DNA of 64,000 bases from Trinickia sp. Y13 (GCF_029522115.1 NZ_JAKWFK010000007.1:124001-188000), one strand, 5' to 3'; shown: positions 51,671-61,394, counted from the first letter of the stretch. Made by a program: numbers and translations. The notes: generated by a model not told the origin, from the letters alone.

Positions 51671-52837
51671 ATGAACATGAGCTTTTTGCGCAATGCCTGG
51701 TACGTCGCCGCGTGGAGCGGCGAGGTTTCCGTCGAGGCGCCGATGCGGCGCGTGCTGCTTGGCGAGCCGGTAGCCCTCTTTCGAGACAATGACGGCCGGC
51801 CCGTGGCGCTGGCCGACCTCTGCCCGCATCGTTTCGCGCCGTTGTCGCGCGGGCGCGTGCGCGATGGGGCGATCGAGTGCCCGTATCACGGACTCACCTT
51901 CGACGGGACGGGCCGTTGCGTGCACAATCCGCACGGCGACGGCCGCATTCCCGAGGCGGCGCGCGTTGCGTCCTATCCGCTCATGGAGCGCTATGGCGCC
52001 GTCTGGATCTGGATGGGCGAGCCGCAGCGCGCCGCCCAGACGCCTCTGCCCGATTTCGGCTATCTCGATCCGTCCGAAAACGAAACGAGCACCGGTTATC
52101 TGCTCACGCGCGCTCACTACCAACTCAGCGTCGACAATCTGCTCGACCTCAGCCACTTTCAGTTTCTCCATCCCGATACGCTCGGCACCCCAGCGATCAC
52201 AGCCGGCACCATGGACTTCGAGGACGACGGAGAAACTGTTTGGGCGCGACGCGCGACACAGGGCGAGCACCTGCGCGATGCCGTCGCGCTGCCTTTCGGC
52301 GTGCCCCCGGGCATGCCCGTCGACCGCTGGCTCGACGTGCGCTGGAACGCACCGGCGTTGATGTCGATCGAGGTAGGCGCAACGATTGCGGGCCTGCCGC
52401 GCGAGTTCGGCTTGACCTCGTTCTCGGGCCACTTCCTGACGCCCGAAACCGAGGCATCGACACATTACTTCTTCGGCTTCGGATTGCCGAAGAAGCTGGG
52501 TGCTCGTGCGACGGAAGTAGTCGAGTATGCCGTAGAGATGCTGATGGGGCCGTTTCGCGACGAAGACCTACCGATGCTGGAAGCGCAGCAGCAGGCGTTG
52601 GGCGAGCGCGAATTCTGGTCGGCCCGGCCGCTGGTGCTTCCCATCGACGGCGGGGCCGTGCGTGCTCGCCGCATCATGGAGCGCAAGCTCGACGCAGAGC
52701 GTGCGCAGAGCGCCGAGACCGCGGGCACCGAGGCCGGCGGCGCTGAGACAGCGGATCGAGGTCGCTGCGGCGAGGACGGGCCGGGGAACACATGCGCCGG
52801 CCATCGGCGTGAAGTGCGGCTCGTGCAGGTGGGCTGA
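51671..52837 (+). CDS. Rieske non-heme iron oxygenase (VanA-like) under Hrp control
   Basis: This 388-aa oxygenase has a Rieske [2Fe-2S] site at Cys51/His53 (CPHR) and Cys70/His73 (CPYHG), and mononuclear-iron ligands His162 and His167 in DLSHFQFLHP. The N-terminus (FLRNAWYVAAWSGEV) and layout resemble vanillate O-demethylase oxygenase subunits. The reaction is probably O-demethylation or hydroxylation of an aromatic acid or related small molecule. No reductase/ferredoxin subunit is adjacent, so electrons must come from elsewhere. The last ~45 residues are polar and non-conserved. The Hrp box upstream implies a function during host interaction, such as modifying plant phenolics or making a signal molecule. 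GGGGGAA precedes the ATG; a second ATG at 51677 is possible. Confidence 0.92.
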   Translation: MNMSFLRNAWYVAAWSGEVSVEAPMRRVLLGEPVALFRDNDGRPVALADLCPHRFAPLSRGRVRDGAIECPYHGLTFDGTGRCVHNPHGDGRIPEAARVASYPLMERYGAVWIWMGEPQRAAQTPLPDFGYLDPSENETSTGYLLTRAHYQLSVDNLLDLSHFQFLHPDTLGTPAITAGTMDFEDDGETVWARRATQGEHLRDAVALPFGVPPGMPVDRWLDVRWNAPALMSIEVGATIAGLPREFGLTSFSGHFLTPETEASTHYFFGFGLPKKLGARATEVVEYAVEMLMGPFRDEDLPMLEAQQQALGEREFWSARPLVLPIDGGAVRARRIMERKLDAERAQSAETAGTEAGGAETADRGRCGEDGPGNTCAGHRREVRLVQVG

Positions 52838-53038
52838 GTGAGCACGGGCGCCATCGTGGGTGCCATCGTGCCCGATCTCCTGTTTTTGCCGGCGGGCGGC
52901 TCGCGCAATTTCTTGCGGCAAGCGTTCCCCCCGATTGCCTCGAGGCGAGCCGTCGGCGGCTTTTTCTATCGTGACAGCGTGCGCTCGAGCACCGCACGCT
53001 CTTCTTCGACGTTATAGCGGATCCAAGCGGGTACGACG

Positions 53039-54547
53039 ATGCAGGGCCACCAGCCATCCTGCCCGATCCAAGGGAGCGCGCCCTTGCAAAGGGGACAGCA
53101 CACCGCGCTGGTGGGCTGCGTCGTTATCGTCCTGGTCATGCTCTCGATCGGCGCGAGCGCTTTGTTCGGCGGCCGCGAGGATGCGCAGGAGCGCGTCGTG
53201 GCGCTATCGAGCAGTGCATTGCCGGCTATGGAGCGCGCGCTCACGCAGGTGCTGCACGGCTACGACAGGGCGCTCCAGAGCGTTGCCGCCAGGGCCGGCG
53301 GCATCGAGGCGCAGGGGTTGCGCACTCCGGCGCGAACGCTCTTCAGCGGGCTGACGCCGCTTCCTTGCCTCGGCTCCATCGTCGTGCGCGACGAACATGG
53401 CCTGCTCGTCGCCGATTTCCCGACCGGGGCGGGTACGATGTTGCGCGCCGACGCCAAACCCAACCGGCAACCCTATTTCGCGCCGCAGCGCCTCGATCCG
53501 GGCCGCGGACTTGACGTCGGCGCGGCGCACCGAGCCGGGCAGCCCACGATGCTGATGCTGAGTCGCCGCGTCGACAAGCGCGACGGCGCCTTCGGCGGCG
53601 TCGTGACGGGGGCGGTGGACGCGACGTGCTTGCGGCGCTTGGTCCCCGATCTACACGTGAGGCCGCACGGGCAGGTCGCACTGCTGCTAGTCTCGAACCG
53701 GGACGCGAAGCCCATACCCGATCTCTCCGGCACCGTCATCGGCCTCGACGAGAGCGGCGCCGAACCGTTCAGCGTCATGCCGGCGAGTGTGAAGGGTGCT
53801 TTCTCGAACGACATGCCCGTGCAGAGCGCGCAGCGCCTTTATTTTTTCAAGCACCTCGATGGGTTGCCGCTGATGCTCGCCGTTTCTTTTGCCGAGGACG
53901 ACGTCTATCGCGCCTGGCGTGCGCACGCGATCGACATGGCTGCCTTCATGCTCGCGTGTACGGTCGTCTTCCTGGGCCTGGCAGGCTATCTGGCGCTGCT
54001 GATCTCGCGGCGCAACCGGATCGTGGCCACGCTGCAGCAACTCGCGCGTCTGGATGAACTGACACGGCTCGACAACCGCCGCTCGTTCGACGGCCGGCTC
54101 GAGACAGAATGGCGCCGGGCCGTGCGCGACGGGCGGCCGCTCTCGATACTGTTCGTCGATATCGATCACTTCAAGAACTACAACGACAGCTATGGCCACC
54201 AGGCTGGCGACGCGGCGCTGGCGGCCGTGGCGCGTTGCATCGTGGCGAACCTGCGCCGGCCGGCCGACTTTGCGGCACGCTACGGTGGCGAGGAGTTCGT
54301 CGTGGTCCTGCCCGACACCGACGAGACGGGCGCCCATGCAGTGGCGCAGACGCTGCGCCGCGCGGTCGACGAACTCGACGTCAATTGTCCCGGCGCGGGA
54401 CGCCACGTAACGGTCAGCATCGGTGCCGCGACGAGGGCCGCGCACGCCGAACGCGAGCCGAGCGCGCTCGTGAAAGCTGCCGATGAGGCGCTCTACCTGG
54501 CCAAGGCCGCGGGGCGCAACAGGGTACTCATGGCCCGTTTTGCCTGA
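53039..54547 (+). CDS. Membrane diguanylate cyclase with Cache-like sensor and GGDEF domain
   Basis: This 502-aa protein makes cyclic di-GMP. An N-terminal helix (~25-45: LVGCVVIVLVMLSIGASALF) and a second near 300-322 (DMAAFMLACTVVFLGLAGYLALLI) bracket a periplasmic Cache-type domain. The GGDEF domain follows with FVDIDHFKNYND, an intact GGEEF active site at 416-420 and an intact inhibitory I-site RPAD at 407-410. Product feedback inhibition is therefore expected. No Hrp box precedes it. Cyclic di-GMP commonly governs adhesion and type IV pili, both encoded in this window, but a direct link is not shown. The translation start is uncertain. Confidence 0.94.
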   Translation: MQGHQPSCPIQGSAPLQRGQHTALVGCVVIVLVMLSIGASALFGGREDAQERVVALSSSALPAMERALTQVLHGYDRALQSVAARAGGIEAQGLRTPARTLFSGLTPLPCLGSIVVRDEHGLLVADFPTGAGTMLRADAKPNRQPYFAPQRLDPGRGLDVGAAHRAGQPTMLMLSRRVDKRDGAFGGVVTGAVDATCLRRLVPDLHVRPHGQVALLLVSNRDAKPIPDLSGTVIGLDESGAEPFSVMPASVKGAFSNDMPVQSAQRLYFFKHLDGLPLMLAVSFAEDDVYRAWRAHAIDMAAFMLACTVVFLGLAGYLALLISRRNRIVATLQQLARLDELTRLDNRRSFDGRLETEWRRAVRDGRPLSILFVDIDHFKNYNDSYGHQAGDAALAAVARCIVANLRRPADFAARYGGEEFVVVLPDTDETGAHAVAQTLRRAVDELDVNCPGAGRHVTVSIGAATRAAHAEREPSALVKAADEALYLAKAAGRNRVLMARFA

Positions 54548-54579
54548 GATAAGGTCGCGCCGCCGATAAACGCGCGGGC

Positions 54580-54641
54580 TTCGTGACTTAGGAGGCGGCT
54601 TCGCGCGCAGCGCGTCGGCCGCTGCCGACTTTTTCCATACT
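54580..54641 (+). promoter_or_regulatory. hrpII/PIP box promoter of the giant OTU-like gene
   Basis: TTCGT (54580-54584), 15 nt, TTCGC (54600-54604), 31 nt, CATACT (54636-54641). Exact consensus; transcript start expected near 54648, 96 nt before the ATG. Confidence 0.9.
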
Positions 54642-54743
54642 CGGCTCCTACATGGCGCATAGGTGTCCCGCCGCTCGTTCCGCATGGCGGGGGCATCATC
54701 GCGTGCGCCGATCCGCAGGCGGAAGTGTCGAGGAGCATGGGAC

Positions 54744-57700
54744 ATGAAAATAGGAAACTGGATTTCGGCTTGCTTCAGCGATGCGAGCGGCGCCGATCGG
54801 GGAAAGACGAGCGGCAGGCGCAACAGCACGCCGTCGAGCCGGCGCTTGTCCGGAAGCAGCGTGCTGAGCAAACTGACCTCGCTCGGCAAGGGCAGCAGCA
54901 AAAAGAGCAAGGGCAACGCGGGGGCGAGCATGGAGCGCCCGCCTTCGTCCGATCCGGGCCGCTCGGCCCTCGTCGAAGATGCCGTGGAGTATCTGCGCAG
55001 CGGCGGCCGTTGGCAGGGCGCCCCAAAAAAAGAGAGCGAGTCCACGGGCAAGACCGAAGGCGAACCGACGCCGAATGAAACACTGCCTAATGCGAGTGGG
55101 CACAAAGGCTCCCTTGCCGAGTTGTCGGCGCAGACCTCGATGCGCGACACCGCCTTGCGCATGGCCGCGCATGCCGTGCGATGGATCCCGGAAATATCGG
55201 CAGAAGAGACCGCGGCGGGCGCGGGCGCGCATGGCGTCTTCTCCGGTTCGGCGTTCGTGCCTCGTCCCGCCATACGGCCCGGAGAGGAACTCGACGGCAG
55301 CGAGGCGCCGCTCGTCGGGCAACAGCGCGAGATCGACCCCGCGCCCGTGCGCGCATGGCTGGCCAACCGCGGGATCGAGACTGTGCCGAACAGCGGCGCC
55401 GGCATGAACTGCCTGTTGATCGCGCTGCTGCAGCATGCCACGGGCCGCTACGACAAGGACTTCGAGCCAAAGCTGGCCGACGAAGCGCAAAAGTGCCGCG
55501 CCGTGCTCGAGCAAGCGCACCCGGAGATCGCCGAACTCGACCGGATGCTCTATGCGGACGAGCCGGCAATCAAAAGCGCGCTGGCCTATATCAACACTCG
55601 CTGTGGCGCGAACCTCGACGTGCATTGGGTCGAACCGCATGCGGATGGCCATCCCGTGCGCTGGCTGCGTTCGAGTACCGGCGAAGATCCCGTCGCGATC
55701 ATCCGCTTCGGTAACCATTTCGAGGCGCTGCGCTCGGCGGCAGGCAGCGAACCGCCCCATCACGAAAGGGGCGGCGACGACTCGGGCTCGCTGAGTTCGG
55801 GCAATGACGAGATGTACACCGACTTTGCCAAACGACTCGGCATTCACCACGGCAGCAGCGGCGATCTCAGCCCTCCCAGCGAGTTCGATCTGGGCGGCGG
55901 CGGAGATGATGGCTTTAGCGACAGTGGCAGCTTTTCGATTCGGTTCGGTGGCAACAACGAGGCGCACGTAAGCGAAAGCGAGAGCGAGTTCGAGACCGAG
56001 GTCGATATCGATCCCCCGACCGGCGATGGTCGACTGGCGGAAGCGTCGGGCGGCGCCGGTGTGCTCGGCAAGGTGAAGCAGGCGATCAAGGACGGCATCG
56101 CCGTCATGCGCGATCCTGACAAGCGCTATTACCATGGCTTTGGTATCTCGTCGACGACAACTTCGACGCCAATCCGCAGCAACACCTGGACGCCGCAACC
56201 GAAGCCCTACAAGGGCTTCCGCTACGACAACGACGTGGCGGTCGGCCTGCAGTTCAGCGAAGACGCGCTTCCGCCGGGCACCGAGTCCGCGGCATTGCGC
56301 CAGCGGCTCGTGCAACTCGCGCAGGACAAGGGCCTGACGGAGCACGAGGCCGCGCGGCTCACTCAGTCGCTCAAGAGCGCATTCGGCACGAGTGCGGACC
56401 CCGCGCGCGACGCACTGGCGGCGCTCGACATGATGCTCGACACCAGCCTCGTGGACGGTGTTCGCACGGTGGGTTTTCGCCAGCCGCCGCGTCCGGCCGG
56501 TATCGACGGCGTCTGGACGCTGGCACAGCACATCGTCACCCCGGCCTCGAGCGAGGGCGGCAACCGCCCGCTGCATGACGACATCGGCGTACGGCTGATC
56601 GGCAAGCTGTCCGTGCCGTCCGTGACCTCGCGCCCGGCTGGCGCCGATCCGGCGCTCGGACAAGCGGACGCCGCGATGGTGGGGGAGTCGATGGCCGTGT
56701 TTCTGCGGGCGTCGCGCGAGGCGCTGGCCGAAGCCGACCCCGCCGGCGTGCGAGGCAGCGATCCTGCGTCGGTGTTCGCCACAGGCCGCCTCGGCGAGGC
56801 GACCCGGGGCCGCAGCGCCGGGCGCAACTGGCCGGGCCGCGACGGCACGCCCGTGCCGAACGACCTCACGCGCGCGCAAAAGGCGCTGCTTGCCGTCAAG
56901 AACCAGCTCACGGCGTGGTCCGATCACGTGAGCGATCCCGCCAGAGCCGGCACGGCGTTCGCAGTGGACAAGGCCGCCGCAAAGGCGATGAAGCCGTTCG
57001 CCACCACGGTCGCGACGCCCGAGCCGACGCGCGTCGCCGTGTCCGGCCGGCCGGAGGAGCCGGCGATGACGCATCCTGTGCTCGAAGGGCCATCGCGTGC
57101 ACGGCCGCGCGAAGCGCCGCCCGCGCCCGAAATCGTGTCCCGGCTCAACGACGCAGCGGCGTTGAAAGCCGTCTTCGACGAGAATCCCGATCTGCTGAGA
57201 GGGATCCAGCGCCCGGCAGTGTTCGAGGCGCTCAGCGCGCTGCGGCAAGAACAGGTCGAGACTGCGGGACTGACGCCGGAGCAGATCAAGGCACAAACGG
57301 ACGCACAGGCGAACAAGCTGACCGGCCCCGAAACCGTGATGCTGACGCACGCCCTCGATCTCGCGTTCGGCAAGGATTTTGATCCTGCGGGGCAGGCGCT
57401 CATCGCGTTGCGGGCGCTGCAGTGCACGAACCTGCTCGACGGCTTGCGTCAGGTGGGCGGGCATGGGCCGGTGCCGGCGGCGCCCGAGGGTGCCGACGGT
57501 GCATGGCGTCTCGCGCAGGAAATCGTGCAGATTCCCGGCGGCGTCGGCAAGAGCCTGATCGCCAAGCTCACACCCGCGCCGGCGGTACCGCGCGATCCCC
57601 GTACGCATGCCTCGGTGGCCGACAAGGAGCGGCTCGTGCTCAATGTTTTCCTCAAGGCTTCACAGCGCCTGCAGCAGGAAACCGTCGCATCGGCTGGCAA

Positions 57701-60239
57701 CAAGGTCGCGCCTGCCTTGAAGAACGATCCGGCCTCGATTTTCAGTCACGGTCGGCTTGGCGATGTGACGCGCGGGCGCAGCGAGCAAGACTGGCCCGGC
57801 CGCGACGGCGCGGCGGTACCGCGGAATTTGTCGATCGCGCAAAAAGCGCTGCTCGCCGTACGCGACGAATTGCGCGCGCTGGACGAGCACGCCGGGGATC
57901 CCGAGCGCCTTGCCACGCCGTTTACGCAAGGCACGCATGGTTGCCGGTTTGCGATTCCGATGATTCGCAACGGCATACTGACCGACGAGCCCCGCGATCT
58001 GAACGGCAAGACAAGCGAGTTTCGTGCGATCGAATCACGCCTTGGCAAGGGCTTCGGCAAGCACGTGGACCGCGCCATGCGCAACCCCACGGGCTGGGGC
58101 AAGTTCAAGTCCGATCTGCGGCGCATCGTGTCGCCGTTCACGGGCAAGAGCCCGTTTCTCACGCACAATCACATCGCCGAGGAATCGCCGGCGCGCGGCA
58201 TCGGCGTCGTCAACCAGGGCGGCACCCACGCCGCGCGCGCCCAGGCCGACATGATGGAGGCCGTAGCCGCGGCGATCGACGCCACGCCGCAGTTGAAGCG
58301 GGACGCTGTGCGCGACGATGAGCACGGCAACGGCGCCTTGCGACTGGTCGTGCGTGCGGAGGTCGCGCGGCAGGTGAAGGCGCAGGCGCTTTTCATGACG
58401 CGCCATTCCACGCCGAAGCGCCTGCTCAATTTCACGAAAGACAAGCTGATCGCCAAGCTGGTCGACGAGCTCGCGCCATCGGCGCCGGGCGATGCCGACG
58501 AAGCCGAGCACGCCGCCAATCAGGGCCTGCGCGATGGTTTGCGTGCGCGTGTCGCATCGATTGTCGAGCAAGAGAACCAGGATGTGTTGACGCCGCACAC
58601 GTTGCTGCGCTGGGCGGCCGACGTCGGCGGCCCCGGCAGCCCGATCGCGGCCCAGAGGCTCGTGTCCAACGAGGCTGCCGATCCTCGCTGGCGAGCGTTC
58701 AGCAAGGACTTCATGCTGCTCACGAAGGGCAGCGAGCCGCCGATCGCGATGGAGCCGTTCAAGGGGAAGGAGCGCAAGGACGTGGCGGATATGCTGGCCA
58801 AGGTCATCGCCGCCGAGGAACTCGGCTCTGCGATCTCGCTCGACAATGCCGGCAACGTGACGGTGACGACGAAAGGCGTTCAAGACACCATCACCGCGGT
58901 GCTCTCGGGGTTCGTGGCCAAAGTCCACGTCGATCTGGGCGGCGGCCTCGTTCGCACCGTGCAGTTCGAATCCTCGAACACGACGGACCGCAGCCAGGTG
59001 CGCGTCACGGTGCAGACGCTCAAGAAGGTGGAGACGGGCGTGGGCGGCTCGCTCGGCACCGGGCCCGTGCCGCTGAAGGGCTCGATCGACGTGGGCTATG
59101 CCTACGATGTCGTGCACCAGGAAGGCGCAGTACTCGGCTTCCCGCGCAATCTGACGGGCGGCTCGCCCGGCGATCGCGCGGCCAGCGCACGCAAGGCCGA
59201 GGTCGTCAAACTGCTCGTCAACCATCCCGCAGTGGGTGGCGCAGGCGGCGACTACGCGCGGCCCGGCAATGAGGAAGACCGGCGCTCGCTGATCAAGAGC
59301 GCGTTCCACGCATTCGGCGACGATCTCTCGATCGGCTACTTCGAACAGACGCGCAGCGATCATACCGGGTCCGGCTCTGTCGGCGCCGTCCTCGGTCTCG
59401 AGGGACTCGATCTCGATGTCTTCGGGCATCAGATCGCGGGCGTGGTTGGAGCAGGCATCGACGGGCGCTACGAAGGCGCCACGATGCGTTACCGCGACCG
59501 CTCCGGCTTCTTGAGGACTGAGCGCGACACCTCGCAAGGGGCGTGGCACGGCGGGGTGCACGGCGGGCTGACCGGTGTGCTGGGGTTGGGAGCGATCGAC
59601 CCCGACCCGCACGCCTCGCCGCCCGATCCCGTCTCCGACGTTCTCGCGATGCCGACGTCGCTCTACTCGGCCAGGGCGGATGTTTGGCGCAAGGGCGTGA
59701 CTTATCAGAGCAGCGCGATCGTCCAGGATGGCGAGGAGCATCCGACGAGCTATGCCACGCACACGTACCTGCGGCCGGCCGACTTCATCCGCAACACGCG
59801 CGATCTGCTCCCCGAGATGGCGGAAGGCAAGAGCCGCAAGTTCTTCGGGGCCGAACACAACCACGACGATCCCGCGATTCGTGCCGAGCGGCTTGCGCTC
59901 GAGGAGGCGTACCTGAAAGAGTTCTCGGCCTGGGCCGTCAGTCAGCGCGATACGACGGCCACGCCGCAGATCTATTACGAGTTCGACGCCAACGTGGCAA
60001 CCTCGAATCAGTTGCGGGCCTACGAATACGTCATGGCGCGCAGCGGCAGGCTGGCCGAGGCGAAGCAAGCCCGCAGCGACATCGAGACGATCCACGCCGA
60101 TCCACGTTACCGCGAAGCCCACTTCGTCACGTATCCGCAGCACCAGCAGGAAGGGCGCACGGCCGGCGTCAACGGCATCTTCGGCGTCACCTACGCCGGC
60201 GCGGGCAACCGCGCACAGCAGGTGCTCACGTTTACGTGA
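54744..60239 (+). CDS. 1831-aa Hrp-controlled protein with OTU-like motif, probable T3S effector
   Basis: The ATG at 54744 has AGGAG eight bases upstream and lies behind a consensus Hrp promoter. Residues 1-120 are Ser/Lys/Gly-rich without a Sec signal. Residues ~200-335 resemble an OTU-type cysteine protease: GAGMNCLLIALLQ carries candidate nucleophile Cys223, and IIRFGNHFEAL carries candidate His325, though the usual Asp-Gly before Asn-Cys is Gly-Met here. An acidic Ser/Glu tract follows (~385-445). Two homologous blocks lie at about 494-760 and 820-1075; both contain DPAS-F--GRLG--TRGRS and WPGRDG--VP--L--AQKALLAV. The C-terminal ~450 residues are Gly-rich with alternating hydrophobic pattern. 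AvrE/HopR-class effectors have similar length, but homology is not shown. Expected to act in the host cell. Confidence 0.85.
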   Translation: MKIGNWISACFSDASGADRGKTSGRRNSTPSSRRLSGSSVLSKLTSLGKGSSKKSKGNAGASMERPPSSDPGRSALVEDAVEYLRSGGRWQGAPKKESESTGKTEGEPTPNETLPNASGHKGSLAELSAQTSMRDTALRMAAHAVRWIPEISAEETAAGAGAHGVFSGSAFVPRPAIRPGEELDGSEAPLVGQQREIDPAPVRAWLANRGIETVPNSGAGMNCLLIALLQHATGRYDKDFEPKLADEAQKCRAVLEQAHPEIAELDRMLYADEPAIKSALAYINTRCGANLDVHWVEPHADGHPVRWLRSSTGEDPVAIIRFGNHFEALRSAAGSEPPHHERGGDDSGSLSSGNDEMYTDFAKRLGIHHGSSGDLSPPSEFDLGGGGDDGFSDSGSFSIRFGGNNEAHVSESESEFETEVDIDPPTGDGRLAEASGGAGVLGKVKQAIKDGIAVMRDPDKRYYHGFGISSTTTSTPIRSNTWTPQPKPYKGFRYDNDVAVGLQFSEDALPPGTESAALRQRLVQLAQDKGLTEHEAARLTQSLKSAFGTSADPARDALAALDMMLDTSLVDGVRTVGFRQPPRPAGIDGVWTLAQHIVTPASSEGGNRPLHDDIGVRLIGKLSVPSVTSRPAGADPALGQADAAMVGESMAVFLRASREALAEADPAGVRGSDPASVFATGRLGEATRGRSAGRNWPGRDGTPVPNDLTRAQKALLAVKNQLTAWSDHVSDPARAGTAFAVDKAAAKAMKPFATTVATPEPTRVAVSGRPEEPAMTHPVLEGPSRARPREAPPAPEIVSRLNDAAALKAVFDENPDLLRGIQRPAVFEALSALRQEQVETAGLTPEQIKAQTDAQANKLTGPETVMLTHALDLAFGKDFDPAGQALIALRALQCTNLLDGLRQVGGHGPVPAAPEGADGAWRLAQEIVQIPGGVGKSLIAKLTPAPAVPRDPRTHASVADKERLVLNVFLKASQRLQQETVASAGNKVAPALKNDPASIFSHGRLGDVTRGRSEQDWPGRDGAAVPRNLSIAQKALLAVRDELRALDEHAGDPERLATPFTQGTHGCRFAIPMIRNGILTDEPRDLNGKTSEFRAIESRLGKGFGKHVDRAMRNPTGWGKFKSDLRRIVSPFTGKSPFLTHNHIAEESPARGIGVVNQGGTHAARAQADMMEAVAAAIDATPQLKRDAVRDDEHGNGALRLVVRAEVARQVKAQALFMTRHSTPKRLLNFTKDKLIAKLVDELAPSAPGDADEAEHAANQGLRDGLRARVASIVEQENQDVLTPHTLLRWAADVGGPGSPIAAQRLVSNEAADPRWRAFSKDFMLLTKGSEPPIAMEPFKGKERKDVADMLAKVIAAEELGSAISLDNAGNVTVTTKGVQDTITAVLSGFVAKVHVDLGGGLVRTVQFESSNTTDRSQVRVTVQTLKKVETGVGGSLGTGPVPLKGSIDVGYAYDVVHQEGAVLGFPRNLTGGSPGDRAASARKAEVVKLLVNHPAVGGAGGDYARPGNEEDRRSLIKSAFHAFGDDLSIGYFEQTRSDHTGSGSVGAVLGLEGLDLDVFGHQIAGVVGAGIDGRYEGATMRYRDRSGFLRTERDTSQGAWHGGVHGGLTGVLGLGAIDPDPHASPPDPVSDVLAMPTSLYSARADVWRKGVTYQSSAIVQDGEEHPTSYATHTYLRPADFIRNTRDLLPEMAEGKSRKFFGAEHNHDDPAIRAERLALEEAYLKEFSAWAVSQRDTTATPQIYYEFDANVATSNQLRAYEYVMARSGRLAEAKQARSDIETIHADPRYREAHFVTYPQHQQEGRTAGVNGIFGVTYAGAGNRAQQVLTFT

Positions 60240-60255
60240 TCGCGCCTGCCGGCCG

Positions 60256-60286
60256 GGGCGGCCCCAAGCGCTCCGCGGGGCCGCCC
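60256..60286 (+). terminator. Strong GC hairpin after the giant effector gene
   Basis: GGGCGGCCCC (60256-60265) pairs with GGGGCCGCCC (60277-60286) in a perfect 10-bp stem with an 11-nt loop, 17 nt past the stop. No T tract follows, so termination may need Rho or be incomplete. Confidence 0.5.
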
Positions 60287-60399
60287 GGCGGAGCGCGGCA
60301 GCGCTTGCGCGAGTGCGCGGCGAGCGCCTGGAGTTGCCGCCGAGCCGATGATGTCGAATACTTCCGGCTGCAACAGGTCGTTTTCCGCCGGGAGTGGCT

Positions 60400-61323
60400 G
60401 TGAATCTGAAATTTCTCGAGACGTTCATCTGGGTGGCGAAGCTGCGTAGCTTCAGCCTCGCTGCAGACAAGCTGCATTCGACACAAGCTGCGATTTCGAG
60501 TCGCATCTCTTCTCTCGAGGACGATCTCGGCAGCAAGCTGTTCGTCCGCGATCCGAAGGGTGTGAGCTTGACCCGCGAGGGCGAGCGCGTGCTTGAGCAT
60601 GCCGAAGCGGTTTGCGAGTCCGTAGAGCGGCTGCGCGCCTCGCTCGCCGACGGCTCGCTCGCAGCCGGCGCCATTCGCATCGGTGCGATGGACAGCGTCA
60701 TCCACTCCTGGTTCATCGATTTCGTCAAAGATGTAGCGCAGCATTATCCGAACCTCGATATCGAGGTGACGTCGGATACCGCGCTCAATCTCATCGACCA
60801 ACTGCGCCGTGGCGCGCTCGACATCGTCTTCCAGACCGACATGCTGCGGGACGAGACGATCCGCAGCGCCGAGCTGCTGCGTTTGCCGATTGCTTGGGTG
60901 GCGTCGCGCGAGTTCGCGCAGCTCGATGCGGCTGGCGGCGACACGCCCGAGCAGGCGCTGCGCACGCTCAGCCGCACGCGGCGCATCATTACGTTCTCGC
61001 GCCATTCGCGGCCGCATCAGGATCTGCTGCTGCTGCTGCGGGCGTACGGCATCAACGACGCTCGCGTGAGCTGCGTGAACTCAGTGGCCGCCATGCTGCA
61101 ACTGACGCAAGCCGGCTTCGGTGTGGCGGCGATGCCGCGCGCGCTCGCGCTCGATCGGATCGAACGCGGCGAGCTGGCCGTCATCGAGGGGCCCGTGTCG
61201 CCTCCGCCGATGCCGTTCGTCGCAGCTTGGCGCGACGGCATCGAGTGGGCGCAGCGGCTCCTCGAGATCGCGTCGGTTACGACGCGCCGTGCGGCGGAGC
61301 GGCTTGGGGAAGGAGCGGTGTAA
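60400..61323 (+). CDS. LysR-family transcriptional regulator
   Basis: This 307-aa regulator has an N-terminal winged helix-turn-helix (NLKFLETFIWVAKLRSFSLAADKLHSTQAAIS, then RISSLEDDLGSKLFVRD) and a C-terminal periplasmic-binding-like effector domain. Length is typical. I chose GTG 60400, with CGGGAG five bases upstream, over GTG 60394. It follows the giant effector gene in the same direction with a hairpin between, and is convergent with the T3S chaperone gene. The target and ligand are unknown. Confidence 0.93.
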   Translation: MNLKFLETFIWVAKLRSFSLAADKLHSTQAAISSRISSLEDDLGSKLFVRDPKGVSLTREGERVLEHAEAVCESVERLRASLADGSLAAGAIRIGAMDSVIHSWFIDFVKDVAQHYPNLDIEVTSDTALNLIDQLRRGALDIVFQTDMLRDETIRSAELLRLPIAWVASREFAQLDAAGGDTPEQALRTLSRTRRIITFSRHSRPHQDLLLLLRAYGINDARVSCVNSVAAMLQLTQAGFGVAAMPRALALDRIERGELAVIEGPVSPPPMPFVAAWRDGIEWAQRLLEIASVTTRRAAERLGEGAV

Positions 61324-61366
61324 CCGGCGCCGCAAAGCGGCGAAGGGGGTGAGATGAGGGTGAAGT

Positions 61367-61394
61367 GAAAAAAGGGCGCATGACAGCGCCCTTT
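61367..61394 (-). terminator. Rho-independent terminator of the cyclase/racemase-chaperone operon
   Basis: A 9-bp stem, AAAGGGCGC (61371-61379) with GCGCCCTTT (61386-61394) and a 6-nt loop, is followed on the minus strand by a T tract (complement of the A run at 61368-61373). It lies ~100 nt past the chaperone stop. Confidence 0.85.

Noticed and set aside
54744-60239. Assignment of the giant protein to the AvrE/DspE/HopR family
   Set aside because: Only the length is similar; I could not identify family-specific motifs by eye, so no name was given.
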